Positions 1 through 6,062 are shown, counted from the stretch's first letter. The stretch is DNA of 7,896 nucleotides from Actinomycetota bacterium (GCA_005888465.1 VAYJ01000032.1:16344-24239), one strand, 5' to 3'. Numbers and translations: made by a program. Notes: generated from the letters alone by a model not told the origin.

Positions 1-327
1 GTGCTGGTTGCCGCGCAGGTGGTGTGTGTAGCCCGCGCCCAGCTGAGACAGGCCCTTGAAGAACTCCGCCTCGGGCGTTCCCTTCGCCTGCTTCCAGCAG
101 GTCTCCCACGCCTCGTGCGCGGGGAAGAACCGCTCAGCGTCCAGCGCCTCGATGCCGAGCTGGTGGTTCTCCTCGATCGTGAGCGCGTCGTAGTCCTCGA
201 GCTGCAGGCGGTTCGTCGCGCCGTAGGCGAGCGGCCGGCCGAGCTCGTCCCGTGGACGGCGTGGCTTTGCGGGCGCGTTCGGGTCGCGTGGGCGGTTCGG
301 CTTGGGCGCGGGCGCGCGGTTGCTCAT
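1..327 (-). CDS. DUF309 family protein, C-terminus cut by window edge
   Basis: The first 109 residues are visible, reading MSNRAPAPKPNR at the start; the reading frame is still open at base 1. Residues 1-30 are rich in Pro, Arg and Lys and look disordered. Residues 60-109 fit the DUF309 family: a Glu-rich helix, then FFPAHEAWETCWK, then EFFKGLSQLGAGYTHHLRGN. The HExW-type motif and the FKGL-Q-GA-Y-H helix are the family's hallmarks. DUF309 has no established biochemical role; the conserved His/Glu have led to guesses of a metal-dependent enzyme, which I cannot confirm. The ATG overlaps the stop of the upstream 62-aa gene in an ATGA arrangement and has no clear Shine-Dalgarno, so translational coupling is likely. 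It appears to be the sixth gene of the molybdate cluster transcription unit. The family call is fairly sure; any link to molybdenum is inference from position. Confidence 0.85.
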   Translation of the reverse strand, partial: MSNRAPAPKPNRPRDPNAPAKPRRPRDELGRPLAYGATNRLQLEDYDALTIEENHQLGIEALDAERFFPAHEAWETCWKQAKGTPEAEFFKGLSQLGAGYTHHLRGNQH

Positions 328-512
328 GAGCGGGTTCGGCGGAGCCCCTGGAGGATGACCGGGATCCCGAGCAGGATCGCGAGCACCCCCATCCACGTCC
401 ACAACGCCTGGTTGGTCATGAAGCTTCCTTTCAAGGTACCGATGCCCTGCAGCACCCACACAATCCCGACCACGACCAGTACGAACCCGAGAATGACCAT
501 GATCGTGCGCAC
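324..512 (-). CDS. Small two-helix membrane protein, 62 aa, function unknown
   Basis: A GTG start gives a 62-residue protein with two hydrophobic helices, about residues 4-24 (IMVILGFVLVVVGIVWVLQG) and 36-56. They are joined by a short loop containing GTLKGSFMTNQALW, and the protein ends in a basic RRTRS tail. The GTG is chosen over the ATG four codons later because a strong AAGGAGG lies 8 nt before the GTG and would be 20 nt from the ATG. The pattern G-x-x-W-x-L-Q-G...GSFM-x-x-Q-x-x-W resembles short uncharacterised membrane proteins I recall from Actinobacteria and Chloroflexi, but I know no assigned function. It lies 38 bp downstream of modC and overlaps the DUF309 start by 4 bp, so it is probably co-transcribed with both. 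A much longer reading of the same frame, up to base 782, runs inside modC and is a shadow. Confidence 0.82.
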   Translation of the reverse strand: MRTIMVILGFVLVVVGIVWVLQGIGTLKGSFMTNQALWTWMGVLAILLGIPVILQGLRRTRS

Positions 513-520
513 CCGAGCTT

Positions 521-527
521 CCTCCTT
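521..527 (-). promoter_or_regulatory. Strong Shine-Dalgarno for the 62-aa membrane protein
   Basis: AAGGAGG on the minus strand sits 8 nt before the GTG at 512. It is the best ribosome-binding site in the window and decides the start of the small membrane gene. The independent strong site suggests the gene is well translated and does not rely on coupling to modC. Confidence 0.85.
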
Positions 528-550
528 GCCCGTGGGGTTGTGCCGCAAGC

Positions 551-1594
551 CTATCGCGGGACCAGGCGAGTGCCGGTCGCCTTCCACGTGGCGACGACGC
601 GCACACCCGGGGCAAGGCCCATCCGATGCACGGATTCGTCGGTCACCTCGGCGACGACCGGTGGGTCGCTCCCCACGGTCACGCGCACGCGGTTGCCCAC
701 GCCCGCGATGCGTCGCACAGCACCGGCAAGTGAGTGCAGGGCCGAGCCCTCGGGGCGCGAAAGCGAGAGCGCGACCTCCCACGGCGGAACGGCGACACCA
801 ACCGGCCCGTCGGCCGGGTCGGTCGAGAGGAACCGGGCCCCGCTCCCGGGCGCGTGGACCTCGGTCAGCTCACCGCGCCGGCGCGCCACGCCGTCGAAGA
901 AGTTGACCCCGGTGAGCGCCGCGACGAAGGGCGACGCCGGGGCCTCGAGCAGCTCCCGCCCCGACCCGACCTGCACGACACGGCCGGCCTCCATCACGGC
1001 GATTCGGTCGGCCATGCCCAGGACGTCGCCGAAGTCGTGCGAGACAAGGATCGCGGGCAGGCCGAGGGCGCGAAGGTGCGTGAGCAGCTCGGCCGAGATG
1101 CCGGCCTTCGTCGCGGCGTCGAGCGAGGAGACCGGCTCGTCCAGGAGCAGTAGGACCGGGTCGGACGCCACGGCCCGCGCGAGCGCCACGCGCTGGCGCT
1201 CGCCGCCGGAGAGGTCGCGCGGGTGAGCGGAGGCGAGCTCGCGGATGCCGAACCGCTCGAGCAGGTCGTCGACCCGCCCGCGTCGCCGCCCGAACCGCAC
1301 GTTGCCCGCGACCGTGAGGTGGGGGAACAGCGCGCCCTCCTGGAACACCATGCCGACGCGACGACGCTCGGAGGGCATGTCGATCCCGCGGGCGGTGTCG
1401 ACCCAGGTGGCGCCGGCGAACTCGATCCGGCCCTCGCGAACGCGCCGCACGCCCGCGATCGCCCGCAGCGTCGAAGTCTTCCCAGCCCCCGAGGGCCCGA
1501 CCAGAGCGAGCGTCTCCCGTTCCATGGCGAGCTCGACCGCCAGGTCGAGCCGGCTCAGCGAGAAGCCGAAGTGAGCGTCGAGGATCGGATCCAC
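551..1594 (-). CDS. modC: Molybdate ABC transporter ATP-binding protein ModC
   Basis: This 347-residue ATPase should power molybdate import through ModB at the cytoplasmic face of the membrane. Visible motifs are Walker A GPSGAGKT (33-40), Q-loop Gln85 in MVFQEGALFPHLTV, signature LSGGERQ (128-134), Walker B VLLLLDEP (147-154) and the switch His186 in LVSHD. Residues about 285-347 form a C-terminal TOBE domain (LAGAVRRIAGVGNRVRVTV... to VVATWKATGTRL), typical of ModC and related oxyanion or metal importers. The full length matches the family. The GTG start overlaps the end of modB by 40 bp and has GGAG 5 nt upstream. The reading frame stays open far upstream of this GTG through modB; that is a high-GC artefact, not a fusion. 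Substrate is assigned from the neighbouring ModA and ModB; tungstate is possible. Confidence 0.94.
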   Translation of the reverse strand: MDPILDAHFGFSLSRLDLAVELAMERETLALVGPSGAGKTSTLRAIAGVRRVREGRIEFAGATWVDTARGIDMPSERRRVGMVFQEGALFPHLTVAGNVRFGRRRGRVDDLLERFGIRELASAHPRDLSGGERQRVALARAVASDPVLLLLDEPVSSLDAATKAGISAELLTHLRALGLPAILVSHDFGDVLGMADRIAVMEAGRVVQVGSGRELLEAPASPFVAALTGVNFFDGVARRRGELTEVHAPGSGARFLSTDPADGPVGVAVPPWEVALSLSRPEGSALHSLAGAVRRIAGVGNRVRVTVGSDPPVVAEVTDESVHRMGLAPGVRVVATWKATGTRLVPR

Positions 1595-2409
1595 CGTGGC
1601 TCCAGGGCGGCCCTGCCCGTTCGAAGCATCGCGCGGACCCCGACCAGGAGGCCTGCGCTCACGACCACGAGCAGGGCCGCGATCGCGAGCGCCCCGCGAA
1701 GGTCGCCGCCGGAGAACTCGCCGTAGATCGCGAGGGGGAGCGTCTGCGTCCGGCCCTGCAGGCTGCCCGCGAACATGATCGTCGCGCCGAACTCGCCGAG
1801 CGCGCGCGCCCATGCGAGCGTCGCCCCGGCGGACAGGCCCTGGCGCGCCACGGGCACGCCAACCCGCCAGAAGGCGCGGCCGGGCCCGGCTCCGAGCGTT
1901 CGCGCGGCCCCGAGGAGCTCGGGGTCGACCGCCGCGAACGCCGCATGGGCCTGGCGCACGTAGAACGGGCTCGCGACGAACGCGAGCGCCATCACGACCG
2001 CGATCTGCGTGAACGGGATCTCGACGCCCACCGCCCGGAGGGCGCCCCCCAGCAGCCCAAAGCGTCCGAACGCAGCGAACAGCCCGATCCCCGCCACGGC
2101 CGGCGGAAGCACGAGCGGCAGCTCCAGGAGCGAGAGGACCAGCCCGCGTCCGCGAAGGTTCGTCGTGGCCAGCACGTACGCGGTCGGCGTCCCTACCACC
2201 AGGATCAGCGCCACCGCGATGAGGCTCGTCTTCACGCTCACGCCGAGCGCGTCCAGGGCGACCCGCGAGTGCAGCGCCGTCACCAGGCGTCCCGGCGAGA
2301 CGCGCAGGAAGATGGCGAGCACCGGCAGGAGCACGAACCCGATGAGGAGCGCTGCCGCGACGCCGGCAGCGACCCCCGGCAGGACATTGCCACGCCGGCC
2401 GGTTCGCAA
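1555..2409 (-). CDS. modB: Molybdate ABC transporter permease ModB
   Basis: The protein is a 284-residue integral membrane permease with about five or six hydrophobic segments (near 12-36, 60-82, 90-115, 134-150, 195-215 and 238-260). The EAA-type loop that contacts ModC is seen at about 164-189 (ELLGAARTLGAGPGRAFWRV). The segment ARALGEFGATIMFAGS followed by LQGRTQTLPLAIY (201-229) is very characteristic of ModB. The start is uncertain: no ATG or GTG fits, and I chose TTG at 2409, which is 8 bp after the modA stop and has a GAGGG about 5 nt upstream. A CTG touching the modA stop is a less likely alternative. Basic residues LRTGRRGN precede the first helix, as the positive-inside rule expects. 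The 3' end overlaps modC by 40 bp, implying coupled translation. Confidence 0.93.
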   Translation of the reverse strand: MRTGRRGNVLPGVAAGVAAALLIGFVLLPVLAIFLRVSPGRLVTALHSRVALDALGVSVKTSLIAVALILVVGTPTAYVLATTNLRGRGLVLSLLELPLVLPPAVAGIGLFAAFGRFGLLGGALRAVGVEIPFTQIAVVMALAFVASPFYVRQAHAAFAAVDPELLGAARTLGAGPGRAFWRVGVPVARQGLSAGATLAWARALGEFGATIMFAGSLQGRTQTLPLAIYGEFSGGDLRGALAIAALLVVVSAGLLVGVRAMLRTGRAALEPRWIRSSTLTSASR

Positions 2410-2417
2410 CGTCGCCC

Positions 2418-3212
2418 TCAGCCCGCGGGGGGCCCGAACCCCGCGTCCGCGAGGAGGCCCTGCCCGGTCGGCCCCAGGACGAACGCGACGAACGCCTGCG
2501 CGTCGATCGCGTGGGCCGAGGACTTGACGACCGCGATCGGGTACGTCGCGACCGCCTGGGCGTTGGAAGGGAGCATGATCGTGGTGACTGCGGCACCCGC
2601 AGCCTTCGAGTCCGTCACGTAGACGAACCCGGCGTCGGCCTCGCCTGACTCCACCTTGGTCAGGACTCCCTCCACGTTGTCCTCGTTGCTCACGACGTTC
2701 GCGAGCACCTGATCCGAGAACCCGGATCCGTAGACCGCGTTCAGGTTGGTGAGCACCGTTCGCGTGTACGCGCCGACGGGAGCCGTCTCGGAGCCGATGA
2801 CCAGCTTGAGGCCCGGCTTCGTCAGGTCCGTGAGTGTCTGGATACCGGCGGGGTTCGACGGCGGCACCACGAGCACGAGGCTGTTGGTGCAGAACGGCGA
2901 GAACACATCGATGAGGCCCTTGCTCGAGAGCTCGTCGCCGTACTTCTTGCTCGCGCCCGCAAAGACGTCGGCCGGCGCGCCCTGTTCGATCTGCGCGGTG
3001 AGCGCGTCCGTGCCCGCGAACGAGAAGGAGAAACCGACGTTCGGATGTGCGGCGGTGAATTGATCCCCGATCTTCGGGAAGAGGTTCTTGAGGGACGACG
3101 CCGCGAGCACCGTGAGCGTCACGTGCGACGAGCCGGCTTCCGCCGAGGAGCTGCACCCGATCGCGGCCAACCCAACCAGCATCACGCCGACGACCAGCCG
3201 GCGAACCCTCAT
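2418..3212 (-). CDS. modA: Molybdate-binding lipoprotein ModA
   Basis: This 264-residue extracytoplasmic solute-binding protein should capture molybdate, or tungstate, and deliver it to ModB. The N-terminus MRVRRLVVGVMLVGLAAIGC is a lipoprotein signal peptide with lipobox AIGC, so Cys20 would be lipidated and the protein tethered to the outer face of the membrane. ModA features follow: LTVLAASSLKN (33-43), with the oxyanion-contacting Ser; FSFAGTDALTAQIEQGAPADVFAGAS (63-88); ETAPVGAYT (142-150); and EADAGFVYVTDS (191-202), with the conserved Tyr198. The ATG overlaps the regulator stop by 4 bp (ATGA), with a GGTGAG-like ribosome site about 6 nt upstream. Length and order are normal for modA at the head of modABC. 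Confidence 0.95.
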   Translation of the reverse strand: MRVRRLVVGVMLVGLAAIGCSSSAEAGSSHVTLTVLAASSLKNLFPKIGDQFTAAHPNVGFSFSFAGTDALTAQIEQGAPADVFAGASKKYGDELSSKGLIDVFSPFCTNSLVLVVPPSNPAGIQTLTDLTKPGLKLVIGSETAPVGAYTRTVLTNLNAVYGSGFSDQVLANVVSNEDNVEGVLTKVESGEADAGFVYVTDSKAAGAAVTTIMLPSNAQAVATYPIAVVKSSAHAIDAQAFVAFVLGPTGQGLLADAGFGPPAG

Positions 3213-3616
3213 GCGGTCTCACCCTCGCGGCTCACCATCACCGACGTCGCTTTGATCGTCGCCACGACCGGCACGCCCGGGACCAGGGCCAGCTCCTCGA
3301 CCGCGTCGGCGGTGATCGCGGCGGCGAGCAGATAGGGGCCCGCCTGGATCTCGACGACCGCCATCACCCCGTCGGCCTTCACGCTCCGAACGATGCCGGC
3401 GAGCCGGTTGCGGGCGGACAGGCGCGTGCCGGTGCGCACGGCCGGCGGCCGGCCGGCGAGGCGCTCCACTTCCGACACCGGGACGACACGCCGGTTCGAC
3501 GCGTCCCGGCGGACGCGGATCCGCCCGTCCCGGTCCCATCGCCGCAGCGTGTCGAGGCTGATCCCGAGCGCGCGAGCCGCGTCGCTCGCCTTCATCGTGC
3601 GTTTCGAGGCTGGCAT
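3209..3616 (-). CDS. HTH-TOBE transcriptional regulator, probable molybdate-responsive
   Basis: This 135-residue two-domain protein has at about 8-54 a MerR/excisionase-type helix-turn-helix (KASDAARALGISLDTLRRWDRDGRI followed by a VVPVSEVERL wing). At about 66-130 it has a TOBE/Mop-like domain (LSARNRLAGIVRSVKADGVMAVVEI to VPVVATIKATSVMVSRE), the fold that binds molybdate in ModC, ModE and Mop proteins. It is much shorter than classical ModE (about 260 aa) and has a different HTH, so I give no symbol. It is first in the mod cluster and overlaps modA by ATGA, so it probably senses molybdate and controls its own operon. The start is uncertain: ATG 3616 has only a weak AGG 7 nt upstream; ATG 3643 and ATG 3595 are alternatives. 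A perfect inverted repeat lies just upstream of the chosen start. Confidence 0.88.
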   Translation of the reverse strand: MPASKRTMKASDAARALGISLDTLRRWDRDGRIRVRRDASNRRVVPVSEVERLAGRPPAVRTGTRLSARNRLAGIVRSVKADGVMAVVEIQAGPYLLAAAITADAVEELALVPGVPVVATIKATSVMVSREGETA

Positions 3617-3623
3617 GGAGCTA

Positions 3624-3651
3624 CCTAGGCTACACCATGGCATGGCCTAGG
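3624..3651. promoter_or_regulatory. Inverted repeat upstream of the mod regulator, putative operator
   Basis: CCTAGGC (3624-3630) and GCCTAGG (3645-3651) are perfect 7-bp inverted arms separated by 14 bp. Each arm contains the self-complementary CCTAGG. An inner CCATG-G-CATGG dyad (3636-3646 region) sits between them. The repeat lies in the 48-bp gap between the HD-GYP stop and the regulator start, ending 8 bp before ATG 3616. It overlaps a possible minus-strand -10 box TAGCCT (3632-3627), whose -35 is not recognisable. Location and symmetry fit binding of a dimeric HTH regulator that represses the operon; this is inference from sequence shape only. Confidence 0.5.
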
Positions 3652-3664
3652 CGCTGGGGGAAGC

Positions 3665-5053
3665 CTACGGCAGCAGGCGCTTCAGGATCGAGGGCAGCAG
3701 GTCGGTCGGGAGCGGGAGCGGCAGGGGCGAGGTGCTCGGGAGCGGCAGGGGCGTCGGCGAGACCGTCGGCAGGACGTCCGACGTCGGCGACGGCGTCGGC
3801 GAGGGATCCGATGTGGGCCGGGAGCTCGGGGTCGGTGACGGGCGGGACCCTGACGGTGCAGGGCTCGAGGCCGCCGTCGGCGTCGTCTGCGGGTTCGGCG
3901 CCGCCGACGGCGCGACGACGGCGGGTGGCCGTGGCGCAGGCGCGGCCGAGGTGGCCGGGTGCGGCCCGGTCGCAACGGCCGCTCCGACGGCGGCGGCCGC
4001 AGCGGCCGCCGCCGCCACCTGCCCGACGTTCGCGAGCGTCTGGACGCCGACCTCCTGGAGACGCGCGAGGAACGGCAGCTGCACCAGGAACGAGAGCGGC
4101 CCCGTCTTCCACACCAGGCGCGGCAGCGAGATGCTGAAGAACGCGCGCACCATCACGGGGTCGAATTGTCCGCCCGCGCAGCGAGCCAGCTCCTGTCTCG
4201 CGGCCCGCGTGGCCATCGGACGCTTGTAGGTTCGCGCAGCGGTCATCGTGTCGTAGGCGTCGGCAACGGCCACGATCCGCCCGGCGTACGAGATGCCCTC
4301 GCCGGCCAGCCGGTTCGGATACCCCTCGCCGTCGAAGCGCTCGTGGTGATGCGCGATCGCGTCGCCCCACTCCCCGAGCCACGCGAGCAGCGGCTCGGCG
4401 ATGCGCTCGCCCTCGAGCGGGTGGCGTTTGATCTCCTCCCACTCGCGAGAGTCCAACTTGCCCGGCTTGTTCAGCGTCCGCGCGCGCACCGACAGCTTCC
4501 CGATGTCGTGCAGGAGCGCCGCCCATCGCAGGCGGTCCCGGTCCTCGTCCGGGAGGCGAAGCTCCTCGGCCAGCATGTCGGTGTAGATCCGAACCCGCTC
4601 GGCGTGGCCGCGCGTCCGGCGGTCGTGCGACTGAAGCGCGGCCGTGAGCGCCAGGATCGTCGCCGCGCTGGACGACTCCGGCGACACCTCCGCCCCGTCC
4701 AGCTCTGCGAGGCGGCGACGCAACTGCCGGGCACTCCCTGCTTCCCGCGCGACGGCGAACCGCGACGGCGCGCGATCGGGGAAGAGCATCGAGAGCTTGA
4801 GGAGCATGACGAGCGGCAGGAGCCGCCGACCGAGCCGTTCGACCGCGAACGCGACGCACGCCGCGATCGCGACGAGCGCCACGATGACCGCCGCATGGCC
4901 CGCCGCGCCACGCTGCACGGGCAGTCGCGAGCGCATCACGAGCGTGACGGCGAAGGAGACCGCGGCGGGGACGGCGAGGATCGCCAGGCGCAGCCCGCCG
5001 CCGAGGATCGGACGGGCCCGCCACCGATCACGGCGCGGGGCCTCTGTGCCCAT
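3665..5053 (-). CDS. Membrane-anchored HD-GYP phosphodiesterase with Pro/Ser/Thr-rich tail
   Basis: The 462-residue protein probably hydrolyses cyclic di-GMP. Two hydrophobic segments (about 21-40 and 53-71, plus a shorter one near 77-91) precede a complete HD-GYP domain at about 128-310. Its motifs are HDRRTRGHAERV (143-154), LLHDIGK (181-186, metal-binding HD), His211, HHHERFDGEGYP (235-246, GYP signature) and VADAYDTM (263-270). After the domain comes an Ala-rich hydrophobic stretch (about 341-361), then a roughly 90-residue Pro/Ser/Thr-rich low-complexity tail ending in DLLPSILKRLLP. If 341-361 crosses the membrane the tail would be outside the cell. No sensory domain such as PAS or GAF is visible. 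The ATG at 5053 is the only reasonable early start, but its GGAGG is only 1 nt away, which is unusually tight. It is 84 bp downstream of the methyltransferase gene. Confidence 0.9.
   Translation of the reverse strand: MGTEAPRRDRWRARPILGGGLRLAILAVPAAVSFAVTLVMRSRLPVQRGAAGHAAVIVALVAIAACVAFAVERLGRRLLPLVMLLKLSMLFPDRAPSRFAVAREAGSARQLRRRLAELDGAEVSPESSSAATILALTAALQSHDRRTRGHAERVRIYTDMLAEELRLPDEDRDRLRWAALLHDIGKLSVRARTLNKPGKLDSREWEEIKRHPLEGERIAEPLLAWLGEWGDAIAHHHERFDGEGYPNRLAGEGISYAGRIVAVADAYDTMTAARTYKRPMATRAARQELARCAGGQFDPVMVRAFFSISLPRLVWKTGPLSFLVQLPFLARLQEVGVQTLANVGQVAAAAAAAAAVGAAVATGPHPATSAAPAPRPPAVVAPSAAPNPQTTPTAASSPAPSGSRPSPTPSSRPTSDPSPTPSPTSDVLPTVSPTPLPLPSTSPLPLPLPTDLLPSILKRLLP
3689..3964 (-). repeat. 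Low-complexity coding tail of the HD-GYP protein
   Basis: This stretch encodes residues about 364-455 and is dominated by Pro, Ser, Thr and Ala, with imperfect PSPT, PTPS and PLPLP repeats. At the DNA level it contains degenerate GTCGGCGACGGCGTCGGCGA-like tandem units. It is preceded by a nine-alanine run at 3989-4015. The tail looks like a flexible linker or cell-wall-spanning segment. Such regions are prone to length variation. Confidence 0.75.
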
Positions 5054-5137
5054 TCCTCCAAGAGTCGGCCAGAGCCCAGGTCGCCCACATCGGGCGTTGG
5101 GGACGAATCCGAGAGGGACGAGGTTAGGCCGGAAGGA
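5054..5137. other. Short intergenic gap upstream of HD-GYP gene
   Basis: This 84-bp gap lies between the methyltransferase stop and the HD-GYP start, and no clear -10/-35 pair is seen. A small CGCCC-N5-GGGCG dyad at 5082-5096 is too short to call a regulatory site or terminator. The HD-GYP gene may be read through from the methyltransferase promoter or have a promoter I cannot recognise. Confidence 0.5.
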
Positions 5138-5995
5138 TCAGATCCGACCGGTCAGGACGCGGCTCACCGGCACCGGGCCCTTCGTGCTCCGCACGTCGCG
5201 GAACCCGGCCCGCCGGATCACGCCGGCGACCTGCTTGGAGCGATCCGGGGAGACCTCGACCAGCAGCCAGCCACCCGGACGAAGCCATCCCGGTGCCTCG
5301 GCCACCACGCGCGACAGGAGCCCCATTCCCTCCGGCGATCCGTCGGTGAGCGAGCCGCGCGGCTCGAAGCCGAGTATCTCGTGCGGTATCGTGCGCAGCT
5401 CTCGCGTGCCGATGTACGGCGGGTGCACGGTGATGACGTCCACCATCCCCTGAAGCGCTCGTGGGAGCGGCGCGAAGAGATCCCCCCGGACAAACCGGGC
5501 GTTCCGAAGCCGCAGCCGTTCGGCGTTGCGCCTGGCAAGCGTCACGGGACGAGCGAACAGATCGGTACCGAACACTCGGGCTCTCGGGAGCGCCGATGCC
5601 ACCGCGAGCGCCACCGGCCCGACGCCCGTCGCGAGGTCCACGTGCACGGGACGCGACCGAGCGCGCAGACGACGGATCGCCTGGTCGGCCATCCATTCGC
5701 TGGACTGCCTCGGGATGAAGGCGCCCCTGCCCACGTCCAGCCACAGGCCGTGGAACTCCTCTCGCCCAGTGATGTAGGCGGGCGGCTCCCCCGCCGCGCG
5801 CCGCGCGAGCAGCCGTCCGAACCGGCGCGCGGCCGAAGGATCGAGCGTCTCGTCCGGATCCGGCTCGCGACCCAGGACGTGCTCCAGGATCTGCTCCGCG
5901 TCGATCCGCTCCTTGCCCGCGTGCGGATGCTCGACCGCGCGCGACGCCTTCAGCGTCCGCTCGGCGTCGCGAAGCACCTCTTCGGCCGTGGGCAC
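5138..5995 (-). CDS. PrmC/HemK-like SAM-dependent methyltransferase with HPPY motif
   Basis: The 285-residue protein has the layout of release-factor glutamine N5-methyltransferases. It has a helical N-terminal domain (about 1-75, AEQILEHVLGR...LLARRAAGEPPAYITG), then EFHGLWLDVGRGAFIPRQSSE. The Rossmann fold has SAM motif I DLATGVGPVALAVA (120-133), GTDLFARPVTLARRNAERL and the motif IV position VHPPYIGTRE (190-199). In true PrmC this reads NPPY, where the Asn and main chain hold the target Gln; here it is HPPY. The usual IPRPETE is IPRQSSE. It may therefore be a paralogue with another substrate rather than the housekeeping PrmC, and I give no symbol. I prefer GTG 5995: a TATGAT box lies 8 nt upstream, consistent with a leaderless mRNA. 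A TTG at 6004 is also possible but overlaps that box. Confidence 0.85.
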   Translation of the reverse strand: MPTAEEVLRDAERTLKASRAVEHPHAGKERIDAEQILEHVLGREPDPDETLDPSAARRFGRLLARRAAGEPPAYITGREEFHGLWLDVGRGAFIPRQSSEWMADQAIRRLRARSRPVHVDLATGVGPVALAVASALPRARVFGTDLFARPVTLARRNAERLRLRNARFVRGDLFAPLPRALQGMVDVITVHPPYIGTRELRTIPHEILGFEPRGSLTDGSPEGMGLLSRVVAEAPGWLRPGGWLLVEVSPDRSKQVAGVIRRAGFRDVRSTKGPVPVSRVLTGRI

Positions 5996-6003
5996 GGCCC
6001 GCA

Positions 6004-6009
6004 ATCATA
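6004..6009 (-). promoter_or_regulatory. -10 box for the methyltransferase gene
   Basis: TATGAT on the minus strand (6009 to 6004) is one base off the TATAAT consensus and lies 8 nt before GTG 5995. Transcription would begin at or within two bases of the GTG, giving a leaderless message, as is common in actinobacteria. No good -35 is visible at 17 bp; the CCGTTC there belongs to the inverted repeat. Confidence 0.55.
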
Positions 6010-6025
6010 CGGACGCATCGCGCTT

Positions 6026-6042
6026 CCGAACGGCAGGTTCGG
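6026..6042. promoter_or_regulatory. Inverted repeat between divergent promoters, putative operator
   Basis: CCGAAC (6026-6031) and GTTCGG (6037-6042) are perfect 6-bp inverted arms with a 5-bp spacer, a 17-bp site that would fit a dimeric repressor. Its centre at 6034 sits between the -10 boxes at 6004-6009 and 6048-6053 and overlaps the expected -35 position of both promoters. No regulator gene is adjacent, so the binding protein is unknown. In high-GC DNA a 6-bp dyad can arise by chance. Confidence 0.4.
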
Positions 6043-6047
6043 CCCCC

Positions 6048-6053
6048 TACAAT
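6048..6053 (+). promoter_or_regulatory. -10 box for the GroES-like gene
   Basis: TACAAT, one base off TATAAT, lies 9 nt before ATG 6063, so the transcript would start within 0 to 3 nt of the start codon. A weak TTCCGA at 6024-6029 could act as -35 with an 18-bp spacer. There is no Shine-Dalgarno before the ATG, which agrees with a leaderless message. Confidence 0.55.
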
Positions 6054-6062
6054 CGAACCGTC

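Noticed and set aside
1..906. Long plus-strand open frame opposite DUF309, the small membrane gene and modC
   Set aside because: It is Arg/Pro/Ser-rich with no recognisable domain and lies antisense to well-supported genes; it is a high-GC shadow.
1595..2596. Upstream extension of the modC frame through modB, suggesting a fusion protein
   Set aside because: The extra part is Arg/Gly-rich nonsense in the wrong frame of modB; the ATPase begins cleanly at GTG 1594 with a ribosome site.
3992..4010. GGCGGCCGC-A-GCGGCCGCC palindrome
   Set aside because: It falls inside the nine-alanine run of the HD-GYP protein and is explained by GCC/GCG/GCT alanine codons.
5082..5096. CGCCC-N5-GGGCG hairpin before the HD-GYP gene
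   Set aside because: Five-bp GC arms are expected by chance at this base composition, and there is no U tract for a terminator.
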